Made by a program: the position numbers and the translations under genes. DNA of 64,000 bases from Clostridiales bacterium. GTDB taxonomy: Bacteria > Acidobacteriota > Aminicenantia > Aminicenantales > UBA8522. Shown here piece by piece: positions 46,247 to 55,169 of the stretch. The number at the start of each line of letters is the position of its first letter. Position 1 is the stretch's first letter. Under the pieces are notes generated by a model that did not search any database, was not told the DNA's origin, and saw only the letters and a list, made by a program, of their open reading frames with translations. The stretch spans positions 31,290 to 95,289 of the forward strand of contig JARYMI010000007.1 of assembly GCA_029907205.1 (NCBI GenBank), written 5' to 3'.

Positions 46247-47488
46247 TTAAAGCTTTATGGTCAGGGAGAGCGCCATTCTCCGCGTCGTGAGCGAATTGCC
46301 CGACCCGTTCTCCCGGCTGAACGAGGCGCCAAAATCAAGGCAAATCATGCTCCAATAAAAACCGGCTCCGGCCGAAAAGTATGTGTAGGCAGAGCGCGGC
46401 TCTTTCATCGGCTGCATGTCGTAGCCAACCCCAGCCCTGATGGGGATAGCCGCCTCCTTCTTGAACAGCCTGACCGGCGCCGCATACTCCGCTCCCAGGC
46501 TTGCCTTTATCGTGTTTTTGAAATCGCGCCCTAATTCTTCGTCGAAATAGTCCGCCCGGTAGCCGGCCCAGTTGAAGAAAGCAACGTCCGCTGCGACCAT
46601 GAGCCGCGGCAAGAACCTATAGCTCGCTCCCAGGCCGGCCACAAACGGCTGTTCGTATGTGTTTGTGGCTTCGCCGTCGATCCTGATATTCGTCCCGGTG
46701 GACGATGAGTCGTAGACAAGCTCGCTTGTGGCCGGCGCCTTTTTCTTGTGGGCGGTCCGGCCGACGAGCGCCAGGTCTAACTTTTCAGTAACGTGGACAA
46801 GAACCCCGGCGTTTGCATAAAAACCTGAAAATTCCTGTTTCTTGGCGTCGCTGATGGCAACCCCGCTCGTTAGCCACTCTTCCTCAATTTTTCTCGAAAA
46901 TTCCCCCGAAAAGAACGTTAGCCCGATCCCTGCCTGGATGCGGCCGCTAACCTTTCTGGCCAGGGCGAGGCTGAAATTCCTCAGCAGCCCGGTTTGATGA
47001 AAGTTGAGCGTGTAGGTGAGCGCGCCGCGGTAATAATATTCGTAGCTGACGCGGGGGCGGTCGTAGATTTCAGAAAGATAGACGGCGAGGCCGACGGCCC
47101 AGCCTTTGCTATGGAAACTGATGCCGGCAAAATCCACGGCATAGAGGTTGAGAGAAAGGTTGTCCTCGGTTGAGAGGACGCCCGTGTTGACGATGGAGAA
47201 CTTGTAGAGAGAAGTGGACGACTCGGTGCCGCTGAGCGTCACCGTGAAGCGGGGTAGGCTGAAGAGAAGAGCCGGGTTGGTGAGCGCCGCTGCACTATCC
47301 GAGGCAAGGGCGAATGAGATGTCGGCGCGGCCGAGCGAGGAAGCGGTTTGAAACCCGAAGATGTTCCAGGTCCGAAGCGGCGCCTCATCCTCATACTGGC
47401 CGAGGACGAGCTGGGCCGATGATGCCGTGGGGAAAAAGAGAAGGGCAGCCAGAACAACAAGACTAGTCAGGATGAACCGCTTGGCCAT
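46247..47488 (-). CDS. Probable outer-membrane beta-barrel protein
   Basis: 413 residues from Met at 47486-47488, where a signal peptide begins (MAKRFILTSLVVLAALLFFPTASSAQ). The frame is open to 47566, but that part reads through a GGGGACAG repeat. Many alternating amphipathic strands and a final MALSLTIKL strand suggest a barrel of the OMPP1/FadL or UPF0164-like type. Glycine/aromatic patterns such as KLDLALVGRTAHKK and GAGFYWSMICLDFG fit strands. Ligand unknown. Confidence 0.7.
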   Translation of the reverse strand: MAKRFILTSLVVLAALLFFPTASSAQLVLGQYEDEAPLRTWNIFGFQTASSLGRADISFALASDSAAALTNPALLFSLPRFTVTLSGTESSTSLYKFSIVNTGVLSTEDNLSLNLYAVDFAGISFHSKGWAVGLAVYLSEIYDRPRVSYEYYYRGALTYTLNFHQTGLLRNFSLALARKVSGRIQAGIGLTFFSGEFSRKIEEEWLTSGVAISDAKKQEFSGFYANAGVLVHVTEKLDLALVGRTAHKKKAPATSELVYDSSSTGTNIRIDGEATNTYEQPFVAGLGASYRFLPRLMVAADVAFFNWAGYRADYFDEELGRDFKNTIKASLGAEYAAPVRLFKKEAAIPIRAGVGYDMQPMKEPRSAYTYFSAGAGFYWSMICLDFGASFSRENGSGNSLTTRRMALSLTIKL

Positions 47489-47536
47489 GACGCCAGACGT
47501 TGATTCTACCACCTTTGCCGCCATTTGTAAAAACGG

Positions 47537-47570
47537 GGGACAGCATACGTAATTACCTAAATTCAAAAAT
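47537..47570 (+). repeat. Partial GGGACAG repeat at the 5' side of the outer-membrane protein gene
   Basis: Shares GGGACAGCATACGTAATTAC and CTAAATTCAA with the 49-bp repeats but lacks the right arm. Confidence 0.65.
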
Positions 47571-47613
47571 GGGGCCGCCTTATCTATTTACTCTATTTCA
47601 ATTTTCAGTGAAT

Positions 47614-47643
47614 TTGCAAAATGGGGGCGAGGTATGCTATAGA
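47614..47643 (+). promoter_or_regulatory. Possible promoter for fabH
   Basis: TTGCAA at 47614-47619, 18-base spacer, TATAGA at 47638-47643; fabH starts at 47672. Confidence 0.4.
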
Positions 47644-47671
47644 GTAACTCTTTTAGTGCGAAGAAACGACG

Positions 47672-48667
47672 ATGAAGAAAGAGCATAGACGGATGATCAA
47701 AATCACTGCCACCGGGTTCTATGCGCCCGATAAAATCCTAACCAACGCCGACCTCGAGAAAATGGTCGATACGACAGACGAGTGGATCATCACACGAACG
47801 GGAATCAAAGAGCGGCGGATCGCTTCCGAAGATCAGGCCACCTCTGACCTCTGCCTTGAAGCCGCCCGTCGCACGCTCCAGAACGGCAACTTCGAAACCA
47901 AGGACATCGACCTCATCATCGTGGCGACCTCAACCCCGGACACGCTTTTTCCTTCGACAGCCTGCTGGGTGCAGCAAGGGCTTGAGGCTGATCACGTCGC
48001 CGCGTTCGACATCAGCGCTGGTTGCACCGGCTTTCTCTACGGGATGATCGTGGCTGAGGGCTTGATCCTGAACGGGATCGCCAGGCGCATTCTCCTTGTT
48101 GGCGGCGAACTCCTGACGAAGATCACAAACTGGCAGGACCGCTCGACCTGCGTGCTCTTTGGCGATGCGGCCGGCGCGGTTGTCCTCGAAGAAAGCAAGG
48201 ACGACTCGGGCATGCTTTCCCAGTACTGGAGGGCTGACGGGTCGCTCGGCAACCTCCTCATCCTTCCGGCTGGCGGAACCCGAATGCCCGCCTCGGCGCA
48301 AACTGTCGCCGATAAGCTCCATTGCCTCCACATGAAAGGGAATGAGGTCTTCAAGCATGCTGTCAAGCGCATGGGCGAAGCCGCGGTCGAAGCTCTCCGC
48401 AAAGCCGGCCTGAAAAAAGAGGACGTCAGGTGGCTCATCCCGCACCAGGCGAACACGCGAATCATCGAAGCCACAGGGAAGAGGGTCCATCTTCCGCCTG
48501 AAAAAGTCTACGTCAATATCCAGAGGTACGGGAACGTCTCCGTGGCCTCGATTCCCATAAGCCTTCACGAGCTCCGCGAAGATGGGAAGCTCAAAAAGGG
48601 GGACATCGTCCTTATGGACGCCTTCGGCGCCGGCTTCACCTGGGCGGCCGTCGTCTACCGGTGGTAA
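47672..48667 (+). CDS. fabH: 3-oxoacyl-ACP synthase III (FabH)
   Basis: Initiates type II fatty-acid synthesis by condensing an acyl-CoA with malonyl-ACP. 331 residues (324 if started at Met8, MIKITATGFYAP, where homologues begin). Catalytic triad: Cys in DISAGCTGFLYGM (~118), His in IPHQANTRII (~253), Asn in QRYGNVSVASIPI (~284). TDEWIITRTGIKERRIA is the usual N-terminal motif. It stands alone, converging on ccdA with 7 bases between. Confidence 0.95.
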   Translation: MKKEHRRMIKITATGFYAPDKILTNADLEKMVDTTDEWIITRTGIKERRIASEDQATSDLCLEAARRTLQNGNFETKDIDLIIVATSTPDTLFPSTACWVQQGLEADHVAAFDISAGCTGFLYGMIVAEGLILNGIARRILLVGGELLTKITNWQDRSTCVLFGDAAGAVVLEESKDDSGMLSQYWRADGSLGNLLILPAGGTRMPASAQTVADKLHCLHMKGNEVFKHAVKRMGEAAVEALRKAGLKKEDVRWLIPHQANTRIIEATGKRVHLPPEKVYVNIQRYGNVSVASIPISLHELREDGKLKKGDIVLMDAFGAGFTWAAVVYRW

Positions 48668-48674
48668 CCTCCGC

Positions 48675-49388
48675 TTATCGGAGGATGCCGGTGAGGTAGG
48701 AGAAATAGCCGGCGAGCAGGGCCACGCCCACGATAATCAGGAGCACGCCGCCGGCGATCGCGATCGCCCGGAAGTATCTCCGGACCGACCGGAAATACTC
48801 GAAGAAGCGGTGGATGAGTAGGCCGGCGACGAGAAAGGGGAGGCCCAGCCCGGCTGAGTAGAAGGCTAACAGAACCACTCCTTTGACGACACTCTGCGTC
48901 GTTGCCGCCAACATCAGCATCGAACCCAACATCGGCCCGACGCAGGGAGTCCAGCCTGCCCCGAAAGCCATGCCCACGATGAGGGTGCCGAACAACCCAA
49001 GAGGCTTTTTTTCAAGATGCACCGCCCTCTCCCGGTCTAAAAAGCGAAGCCTCAGAATACCGGCAAAATGAAGGCCCATCAGGATGATGAAAAGCCCGCC
49101 GATGATCTCCACCCAGCGGATGTTTCTTGCCATGAACTTACCGACAAACGTAGCCGATGCGCCCAGGGCGATGAAGATGACCGAGAACCCGAAGACGAAA
49201 AAAAGCGCGCTGAGGAGGACTTTTCGCCTAACCCGCCGGGCGCTCTCCTGGCTTGATAGCTCCTCAATCGAAACTCCGGTGATGAAGGCAAGGTATGAAG
49301 GGATAAGCGGCAAAACACAAGGCGAGAGGAAAGACAACAGCCCCGCCGACAGCGCGGCCACGAGCGATATGTTTTCAGTACCCGACAT
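48675..49388 (-). CDS. ccdA: Cytochrome c biogenesis/thiol transport protein CcdA
   Basis: 237 residues, six TM helices. The paired redox cysteines are in LSFLSPCVLPLIPSYLAF (~24) and GWTPCVGPMLGS (~145), as in CcdA/DsbD-beta, which carries electrons from cytoplasmic thioredoxin to extracytoplasmic thiol proteins. The gene upstream on the same strand encodes a TlpA-like thioredoxin, its likely partner. Confidence 0.93.
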   Translation of the reverse strand: MSGTENISLVAALSAGLLSFLSPCVLPLIPSYLAFITGVSIEELSSQESARRVRRKVLLSALFFVFGFSVIFIALGASATFVGKFMARNIRWVEIIGGLFIILMGLHFAGILRLRFLDRERAVHLEKKPLGLFGTLIVGMAFGAGWTPCVGPMLGSMLMLAATTQSVVKGVVLLAFYSAGLGLPFLVAGLLIHRFFEYFRSVRRYFRAIAIAGGVLLIIVGVALLAGYFSYLTGILR

Positions 49389-49478
49389 GATTTCAGAGCG
49401 TTTGTATCAAGCCTTATCTATTCACAAATAATGCCCAAAATAAAACCTCTCTCCCGCCACTTCATTTAGTGAACCCAG

Positions 49479-50078
49479 TCAAGACGGTTCTGAGGCATAC
49501 TGGCGAAAATATTTCAGGAGCGTCGCCTTGTTCATCAGGCCGACCTGCTTGTGCCGGACCCGGCCCTGTTTGTCGATGATGATGGTCGTCGGGATGAACT
49601 GGCCGGGTTCGTAATCATCGATGAGCCGCTGCGTTTTGGACTTTGATTCCAGGACGACCGGATAGTTGATCTTGTATTTCTCGACAAAGGCGATAACGAA
49701 GTCCTTGCTTTTCGTGTCCAAGGAGACGCCGAGGATTTCCAGGCCTTTGTCCTTGTTCTCTTTATAGGCCTCGATAAAATCAGGAATTTCCTCCCGGCAC
49801 GGCGGACACCACGTCGCCCAGAAATTCAGGAAAAGGACTTTGCCCTTGTAGTCGGCAAGCGCAATCTTCTTTCCGCTGAGGTCGGTCAGCTCAAAATCAG
49901 GGGCCATGACGGGATTGCCCTGGCCGTTGGCGCTGCTCCCTGCAGGCGCGGCGGAGATATGAGCTCCGGGAACCAGCAAGGTCACGAAACCGAGGAAGAT
50001 AAACGTCGTTATGATTGATAACTGCAATAGGGAGCCGAGCGACACCCCGGGCTTTCTCCCAGCCAGTTTGCTTTTCAT
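49479..50078 (-). CDS. TlpA/ResA-like extracytoplasmic thioredoxin
   Basis: 199 residues. An N-terminal TM/signal anchor (~17-40, LSIITTFIFLGFVTLLVPGA) precedes a thioredoxin fold of the TlpA type. The active site is FWATWCPPCREEIP (~99), with FLNFWATW and GVSLDTKSKDFV, and the cis-Pro is in FIPTTIIID. It reduces periplasmic disulfides and is probably recharged by CcdA downstream. Confidence 0.93.
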   Translation of the reverse strand: MKSKLAGRKPGVSLGSLLQLSIITTFIFLGFVTLLVPGAHISAAPAGSSANGQGNPVMAPDFELTDLSGKKIALADYKGKVLFLNFWATWCPPCREEIPDFIEAYKENKDKGLEILGVSLDTKSKDFVIAFVEKYKINYPVVLESKSKTQRLIDDYEPGQFIPTTIIIDKQGRVRHKQVGLMNKATLLKYFRQYASEPS

Positions 50079-50123
50079 CGGACTATCCTTTCAGAAGCAA
50101 TTGAATCATAAATTACCTTCAAT

Positions 50124-51034
<911 letters not shown>

Positions 51035-51038
<4 letters not shown>

Positions 51039-52189
51039 CTCTTCACTCCTACCCAGATGATGTCCTCCTCGGCTTTTTCCTTGGCCAGGGCGTGCTGGGC
51101 GATCTCTTTAAACGTGCCCGGCGTGACATCCCTTCCGCCGAGCCCGGTGATGAACCCGAAGACCGGCAGGTTGTGGTCGTATCCATAGAGGGCGGATTTG
51201 ACTTCCTGGTAAAAGATGCCGCCGTGGCCGTAGGAGATATTCCTATCGACGACCGCCACTTTTTTCGCCTTGATAAGAATCTGGCGCACTTTCTCAAAGG
51301 GAAAAGGCCGGAAGAGCTTGATCCTCAAATTCCCGGCTTTGATGCCCGCCTCCCGCAGCTCGTCCACAGCCACGCGGGCCGTGTACCCCGCTGTCCCGGA
51401 GGAGACGAAGATGAGGTCGGCGTCGTCGCACCTGTAATTCTCGACCTGGCCTAAGTAGCGGCCGAACAGCTTCTCGTACTCGCGGCCTGTCTCTTCGACG
51501 AGCGCCGGCACTTTCTCCATGTCCTTCTGGAGCTTATAGCGCAACTCGAAATAATGCTCGGGCGAGGTCAGGCCGCCGAACGCATGCGGGTCGGAGGGGG
51601 TCAGCCGCACGGGCGGGTTAAAGGGCGGAAGGTAGGAATCAACCTTGTCCTGGTCGGGGATGTCCACGACTTCATAGGTGTGGGAGATGGCGAAGGCATC
51701 GAGGACGACCATGCTCGGGATGAGGAGCGCTTCCGACACCTTGAACGCCTGGATGACCATGTCCAGCACTTCCTGGTTCGAGGAGCAGTAAAACTGGATC
51801 CAGCCGGTGTCGCGCTGGGAAAGGCTGTCGTTCTGGTCCGCCCAGATGCTCCAGCCCGGCGCCATGGCCCGGTTGATATTCCCCATGACCACCGGCATCC
51901 GCCCACCCGAGGCCCAGTGGAGAAGCTCATGCATCAGTGTCAGGCCCTGGGCTGAGGTCGCGGTGAAGGTGCGCGCGCCGGCGAGCGAAGCGGCGATGCA
52001 GGCGGCCATGGCCGAGTGCTCGGATTCGACCTTGATGAACTTGGCGTCGAGCGCGCCGGAGGCGCACATCTCCGAGAGGAGTTCGACCACCTGGGTCTGC
52101 GGCGTGATCGGGTAGGCGGCGATGACCTGGGCGCGGCCGAGCTGGGCCCCCCAGGAGAGGGCGTGGTTTCCCATGATGACTTTCTTCAT
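51035..52189 (-). CDS. porA: Pyruvate:ferredoxin oxidoreductase, alpha subunit
   Basis: 384 residues from ATG 52187-52189 (MKKVIMGNHA), which overlaps the porD stop as ATGA; a longer frame would run through porD. AAYPITPQTQVVELL and ESEHSAMAACIAASLAGART form the PYR domain. GWSIWADQNDSLSQRDTGWIQFY and NQEVLDMVIQAF favour pyruvate over 2-oxoglutarate enzymes. The C-terminal transketolase-like domain has KKVAVVDRNISYGHGGI. Confidence 0.93.
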
Positions 52190-52485
52190 TTCCTTTCCTC
52201 CACCATGGCGATGCACTTGGTTGGGCATTCCTCTGCGCAGATGCCGCAGCCCTTGCAGTAGTCATAATCGATAACAGGAAACTCGTTTTCGATCGCGATG
52301 GCCACGTCCGGACAGAACTTCCAGCAGATGCCGCACTGGATGCATTCGGTGAGGTTTATCTCCGGCCGGATGTTCCGCCAAGCTCCAGTCCTGTTCCAGA
52401 GCATGGGACCCAGCGATATCGGCATCAACGGGACGTCTTTTTCAGATTCAAAGATGATTTTTTCAGCTTTTTTCTTTTGTTTCAT
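52186..52485 (-). CDS. porD: Pyruvate:ferredoxin oxidoreductase, delta subunit
   Basis: 99 residues from ATG 52483-52485, with AGGA six bases upstream (a TTG four codons earlier also opens the frame). Two [4Fe-4S] motifs: CIQCGICWKFCP and CKGCGICAEECP. It relays electrons from the catalytic subunits to external ferredoxin. Confidence 0.94.
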   Translation of the reverse strand: MKQKKKAEKIIFESEKDVPLMPISLGPMLWNRTGAWRNIRPEINLTECIQCGICWKFCPDVAIAIENEFPVIDYDYCKGCGICAEECPTKCIAMVEERK

Positions 52486-52551
52486 CGGAGTCCTCAATTC
52501 CTACTATTGCTATATATTATATAGGAATAGTAGATTAATTTCAAAACCCCG

Positions 52552-53106
52552 TTATAAGACCTTTTCAGCCTTTTCATAGGCTTCCTTGGCGGCGGCCATG
52601 TTGGCCTCGGGCTTGAGAGGGACGCCTTCCTTGATGGCGGCTAAGAGTGATTCAAGCTTCGTCAGGTTTAAAATCTTAACAACGCCGCCGACGATAGCTG
52701 TGTTGACGATGGGCGCGACGAGCGTGCCAAGCTTATGTTTGACGGCGATCCCGGTGGCGTTGACCGTGGCCACACGGAATATCTTGTAAATCTTGAATTC
52801 TTCTGGCTTCTTGTCGCTGTTGATGATGATGACGCCTCCGTCCTTGAGTCCCTCGGTCACGTCAATAGCCTCGACGAGCGTCGGGTCGACGACGACAACG
52901 TGGTCTGGCTCATAAATGCGGCTCTTATCATAAATGGGCTTATCGTCGATGCGGATAAAAGCAAAAACGGGCGCGCCCCGCCTTTCGACGCCGAATTCAG
53001 GGTAGGCCTGGACGTAGTTTCCTTCTTTGGCCAGGGCGTCAGCGAGGACTTTGGAAGCGACAACAGTCCCCTGGCCGCCGCGGCCGTGGAATCGAATCTC
53101 AACCAT
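52552..53106 (-). CDS. porC: Pyruvate:ferredoxin oxidoreductase, gamma subunit
   Basis: 184 residues. MVEIRFHGRGGQGTVVASKVLADAL at the N-terminus is the family signature; FGVERRGAPVFAFIRI and VDPTLVEAI follow. It lies 10 bases after fumA and 66 before porD, completing the gamma-delta-alpha-beta order of four-subunit POR. Confidence 0.94.
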   Translation of the reverse strand: MVEIRFHGRGGQGTVVASKVLADALAKEGNYVQAYPEFGVERRGAPVFAFIRIDDKPIYDKSRIYEPDHVVVVDPTLVEAIDVTEGLKDGGVIIINSDKKPEEFKIYKIFRVATVNATGIAVKHKLGTLVAPIVNTAIVGGVVKILNLTKLESLLAAIKEGVPLKPEANMAAAKEAYEKAEKVL

Positions 53107-53116
53107 CTGCCGCTCC

Positions 53117-53974
53117 CTACAGTTCGAAGCCCATCACCCGGTGCGAGTGGCACTGGATGTTGACGGCTGCCGGCATTGAGGCGATATGGCAAGGATAAGC
53201 CTCGACGTGGACGGCCAGCGCCGTGATTCTTCCGCCCATGCCCTGCGGCCCGATGCCTAACTTGTTGATCCTGTCTAAGAGGCGGCGCTCCATGTCGGCA
53301 TAAAACGGGTCCGGGTTGGGAGAACTGAGCGGCCGTCGCAGCAGCGCTTTCTTGGCCAGGAGCGCTGAGTACTCGAAATTGCCGCCCACACCGACGCCGA
53401 CGATGATGGGCGGGCACGGGTTGGAGCTTCCCTTATCGGCCGTCTCTACGACGAAATCCTCAATCCCCTCGAGGCCTGCCGCTGGGGCGAACATACGGAT
53501 GGCGCTCATGTTCTCGGCGCCTCCTCCCTTGGCGATGAAAGTGAGTTTGAAAGTGTCGCCCGGGACGAGCTCCCAGTGGATGTAGGCCGGCGTGTTATCG
53601 CCCGTGTTCTTGCGGCGGACCGGGTCCTCCACGACCGATTTGCGGAGGTAGCCTTCCTTGTAGCCGCGACGCGTCCCCTCGGTGATGGCCTCGCGCAGGC
53701 TTCCGAGCCCATCGTCCCTATCGAGCTTCACGTCCTCGCCCAGCTCTACGAAGAAGACGGCCAGGCCGGTGTCCTGGCAGAGGCCGAGCTTTTCCTGGCG
53801 GGCGATCTCGGCGTTCTCTAACATCTGATTAAAGACTTCCTGGCCGGCTGGCGATTCCTCTTTGGCCGCCATCTCCTTAATGACTTTGAGGACGTCGTCC
53901 TGAAGCTCAAAATTGGCTTCCTGGACAAGGTTTTTTATCCTGTCCCTGACTTCGGATAATTTTATGACCTTCAC
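53117..53974 (-). CDS. fumA: Class I fumarate hydratase, alpha subunit
   Basis: 285 residues from a GTG start with AGGAGG upstream. [4Fe-4S] hydro-lyase subunit; KLGLCQDTGLAVFFVELG and SSNPCPPIIVGVGVGGNFE carry cluster cysteines, and KGGGAENMSAIRMF is typical of FumA/TtdA alpha domains. It interconverts fumarate and malate. The beta subunit (TtdB-type) is not adjacent: porC follows directly. Co-transcription with porCDAB is likely. Confidence 0.92.
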   Translation of the reverse strand: MKVIKLSEVRDRIKNLVQEANFELQDDVLKVIKEMAAKEESPAGQEVFNQMLENAEIARQEKLGLCQDTGLAVFFVELGEDVKLDRDDGLGSLREAITEGTRRGYKEGYLRKSVVEDPVRRKNTGDNTPAYIHWELVPGDTFKLTFIAKGGGAENMSAIRMFAPAAGLEGIEDFVVETADKGSSNPCPPIIVGVGVGGNFEYSALLAKKALLRRPLSSPNPDPFYADMERRLLDRINKLGIGPQGMGGRITALAVHVEAYPCHIASMPAAVNIQCHSHRVMGFEL

Positions 53975-53994
53975 AAGATACCTCCTAAGGGTGG

Positions 53995-54059
53995 GCTATG
54001 ATAGCCAAGCTATAATGGCCAAGCTTTAAGCTATCTCATATTAGCTAAGCTATGATAGC
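53995..54059 (-). promoter_or_regulatory. Iterated operator-like repeats upstream of fumA-porCDAB
   Basis: Palindrome GCTATGATAGC occurs at 53995-54005 and again at 54049-54059. On the minus strand ATAGCTT recurs three times at about 19- and 21-base steps (two helical turns). It is placed 20-85 bases upstream of the fumA start, as expected for a regulator array. The regulator is unknown. Confidence 0.5.
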
Positions 54060-54135
54060 GAAGAATGACGTTTTAGTTTAGGACGCTCCCCCCTCACTGT
54101 CAAGCAACAAATGGGGACAAAAATTCGGGGAATTT

Positions 54136-54531
54136 TCAGCTTCTGATAGTTTTCAATTTTAAATACTTCTCGAGTGGATCAAAATCACTATCATCATGTA
54201 AAAGAGAGAAGTTATGGTGAATACAAAAGGTTCCTATCATAACATCTATGGTCTTCCTCACTGTCACCCCCTTTTTTCTGAGAAAGCGATAGTTTATTGC
54301 ACTTTTGATCGCTATGGTTTTCCCAACCATCTCCATGAATGGAAAGTCTAAAAGAAGGTTTTTTGCCGTTCTGAAGTCGTGTTCGCTTTGAAACCCTTGG
54401 AGAACCTCAGCCAGAATCAAGTCGCCCATTATAATTGGTTTATTCCCCAGCGCTGAATCCAACCAATCCGTCTCGCGAGTTTTTTCGCCGTTGAAATAAT
54501 CAATCCAAACCGATGAATCGACTAATATCAT
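54136..54531 (-). CDS. vapC: VapC-family PIN-domain toxin
   Basis: 131 residues. PIN ribonuclease fold with acidic residues at Asp5 (ILVDSSVWIDYF), Glu in LILAEVLQGF, Asp in KTIDVMIGTFCI and Asp in LLHDDSDFDPL. VapC toxins cleave tRNA or rRNA unless bound by VapB. The start overlaps vapB by 4 bases. Confidence 0.92.
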   Translation of the reverse strand: MILVDSSVWIDYFNGEKTRETDWLDSALGNKPIIMGDLILAEVLQGFQSEHDFRTAKNLLLDFPFMEMVGKTIAIKSAINYRFLRKKGVTVRKTIDVMIGTFCIHHNFSLLHDDSDFDPLEKYLKLKTIRS

Positions 54532-54722
54532 TTATCTTTCCGAATTTCATCGAGATCGCCTATCCATTTTAGCTTTCCTCGTAAATCCCTGATTTTTGCC
54601 TGACGGCTAAACTTCACCAACAGTTTAAGGCCAGCTTCTATGGCATCCTTTTTTGTTTTCATCCCGGAGATCTCAAGAGCAGACATCATTAAGTTATCGT
54701 CGATAACAACATTTGTTCTCAT
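54528..54722 (-). CDS. vapB: VapB-family antitoxin
   Basis: 64 residues. The N-terminal ribbon-helix-helix (MRTNVVIDDNLMMSALEISGMKTKKDAIEAGLKLLV in pieces) binds DNA; the C-terminal tail (LRGKLKWIGDLDEIRKDK) would wrap VapC. AGGAGG sits five bases before ATG. It is preceded by a promoter overlapped by an inverted repeat, fitting autoregulation. Confidence 0.92.
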   Translation of the reverse strand: MRTNVVIDDNLMMSALEISGMKTKKDAIEAGLKLLVKFSRQAKIRDLRGKLKWIGDLDEIRKDK

Positions 54723-54733
54723 TATTGCCTCCT

Positions 54734-54782
54734 ATGTGTATTGACGACATGTATTATACACATAAAGGCGTGGCAAGACAAA
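54734..54782 (-). promoter_or_regulatory. vapBC promoter and overlapping operator
   Basis: Minus strand -10 TATAAT (54753-54758) and -35 TTTGTC (54777-54782), 18-base spacer. A perfect 8-bp inverted repeat, ATGTGTAT (54734-54741) and ATACACAT (54756-54763), overlaps the -10 box, a likely VapB/VapBC site. Confidence 0.65.
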
Positions 54783-54894
54783 GAAAAGTTCTTCTCTCCC
54801 TCTTCCCCCTCGCTATCATCCTCTCCTTACCCCACTTTTCGTTATAGAGCACGTCAATTCTGATAAATTTTATCTTACAAATTGGAACAGCTTA

Positions 54895-54916
54895 CGCAAA
54901 TTCTTGAGAATTTGCG
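54895..54916. repeat. Perfect 9-bp hairpin with TTGA loop
   Basis: CGCAAATTC (54895-54903), loop TTGA, GAATTTGCG (54908-54916), preceded by AACAGCTTA, similar to the start of the 49-bp repeats. Confidence 0.7.
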
Positions 54917-55009
54917 ATCGTCATTTTGGCCAATACACTGGCCATATTATCTCGAAAACTTGGAAAATTCGGGGACATGACCCGAGGAAATCGGGGACAG
55001 AGGAAATCG

Positions 55010-55050
55010 GGGACATGAACATAATTCTCTTGAATTATGTATCGTGTCCC
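55010..55050. repeat. Two-part hairpin element, member 1
   Basis: Outer stem GGGACATGA / TCGTGTCCC, one bulged A (55041), inner stem ACATAATTC / GAATTATGT, loop TCTT. It shares the outer stem and bulge position with 56626-56666 and 59127-59167 but has a different inner stem. Confidence 0.8.
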
Positions 55051-55169
55051 AAGATTTCCCTGTGTCCCAATAGAAAATTAGGGAAATATGTAAGCTGTCC
55101 CCAATTTTTTGATCTCAAAGTGCTCCGAGAAGATTGCTTCGTCACAGAGTTCCTCGCAATGACTGTTGA

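Larger units (their letters stand above)
54783..55169. other. Gene-free stretch rich in GGGGACA hairpins
   Basis: Between vapB and the aldehyde dehydrogenase stop. Contains the 15-mer TTACCCCACTTTTCG (54827-54841), hairpins at 54895-54916 and 55010-55050, a degenerate one near 54971-54996, and scattered GGGGACA/TGTCCCC pieces. No gene is supported. Confidence 0.55.
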
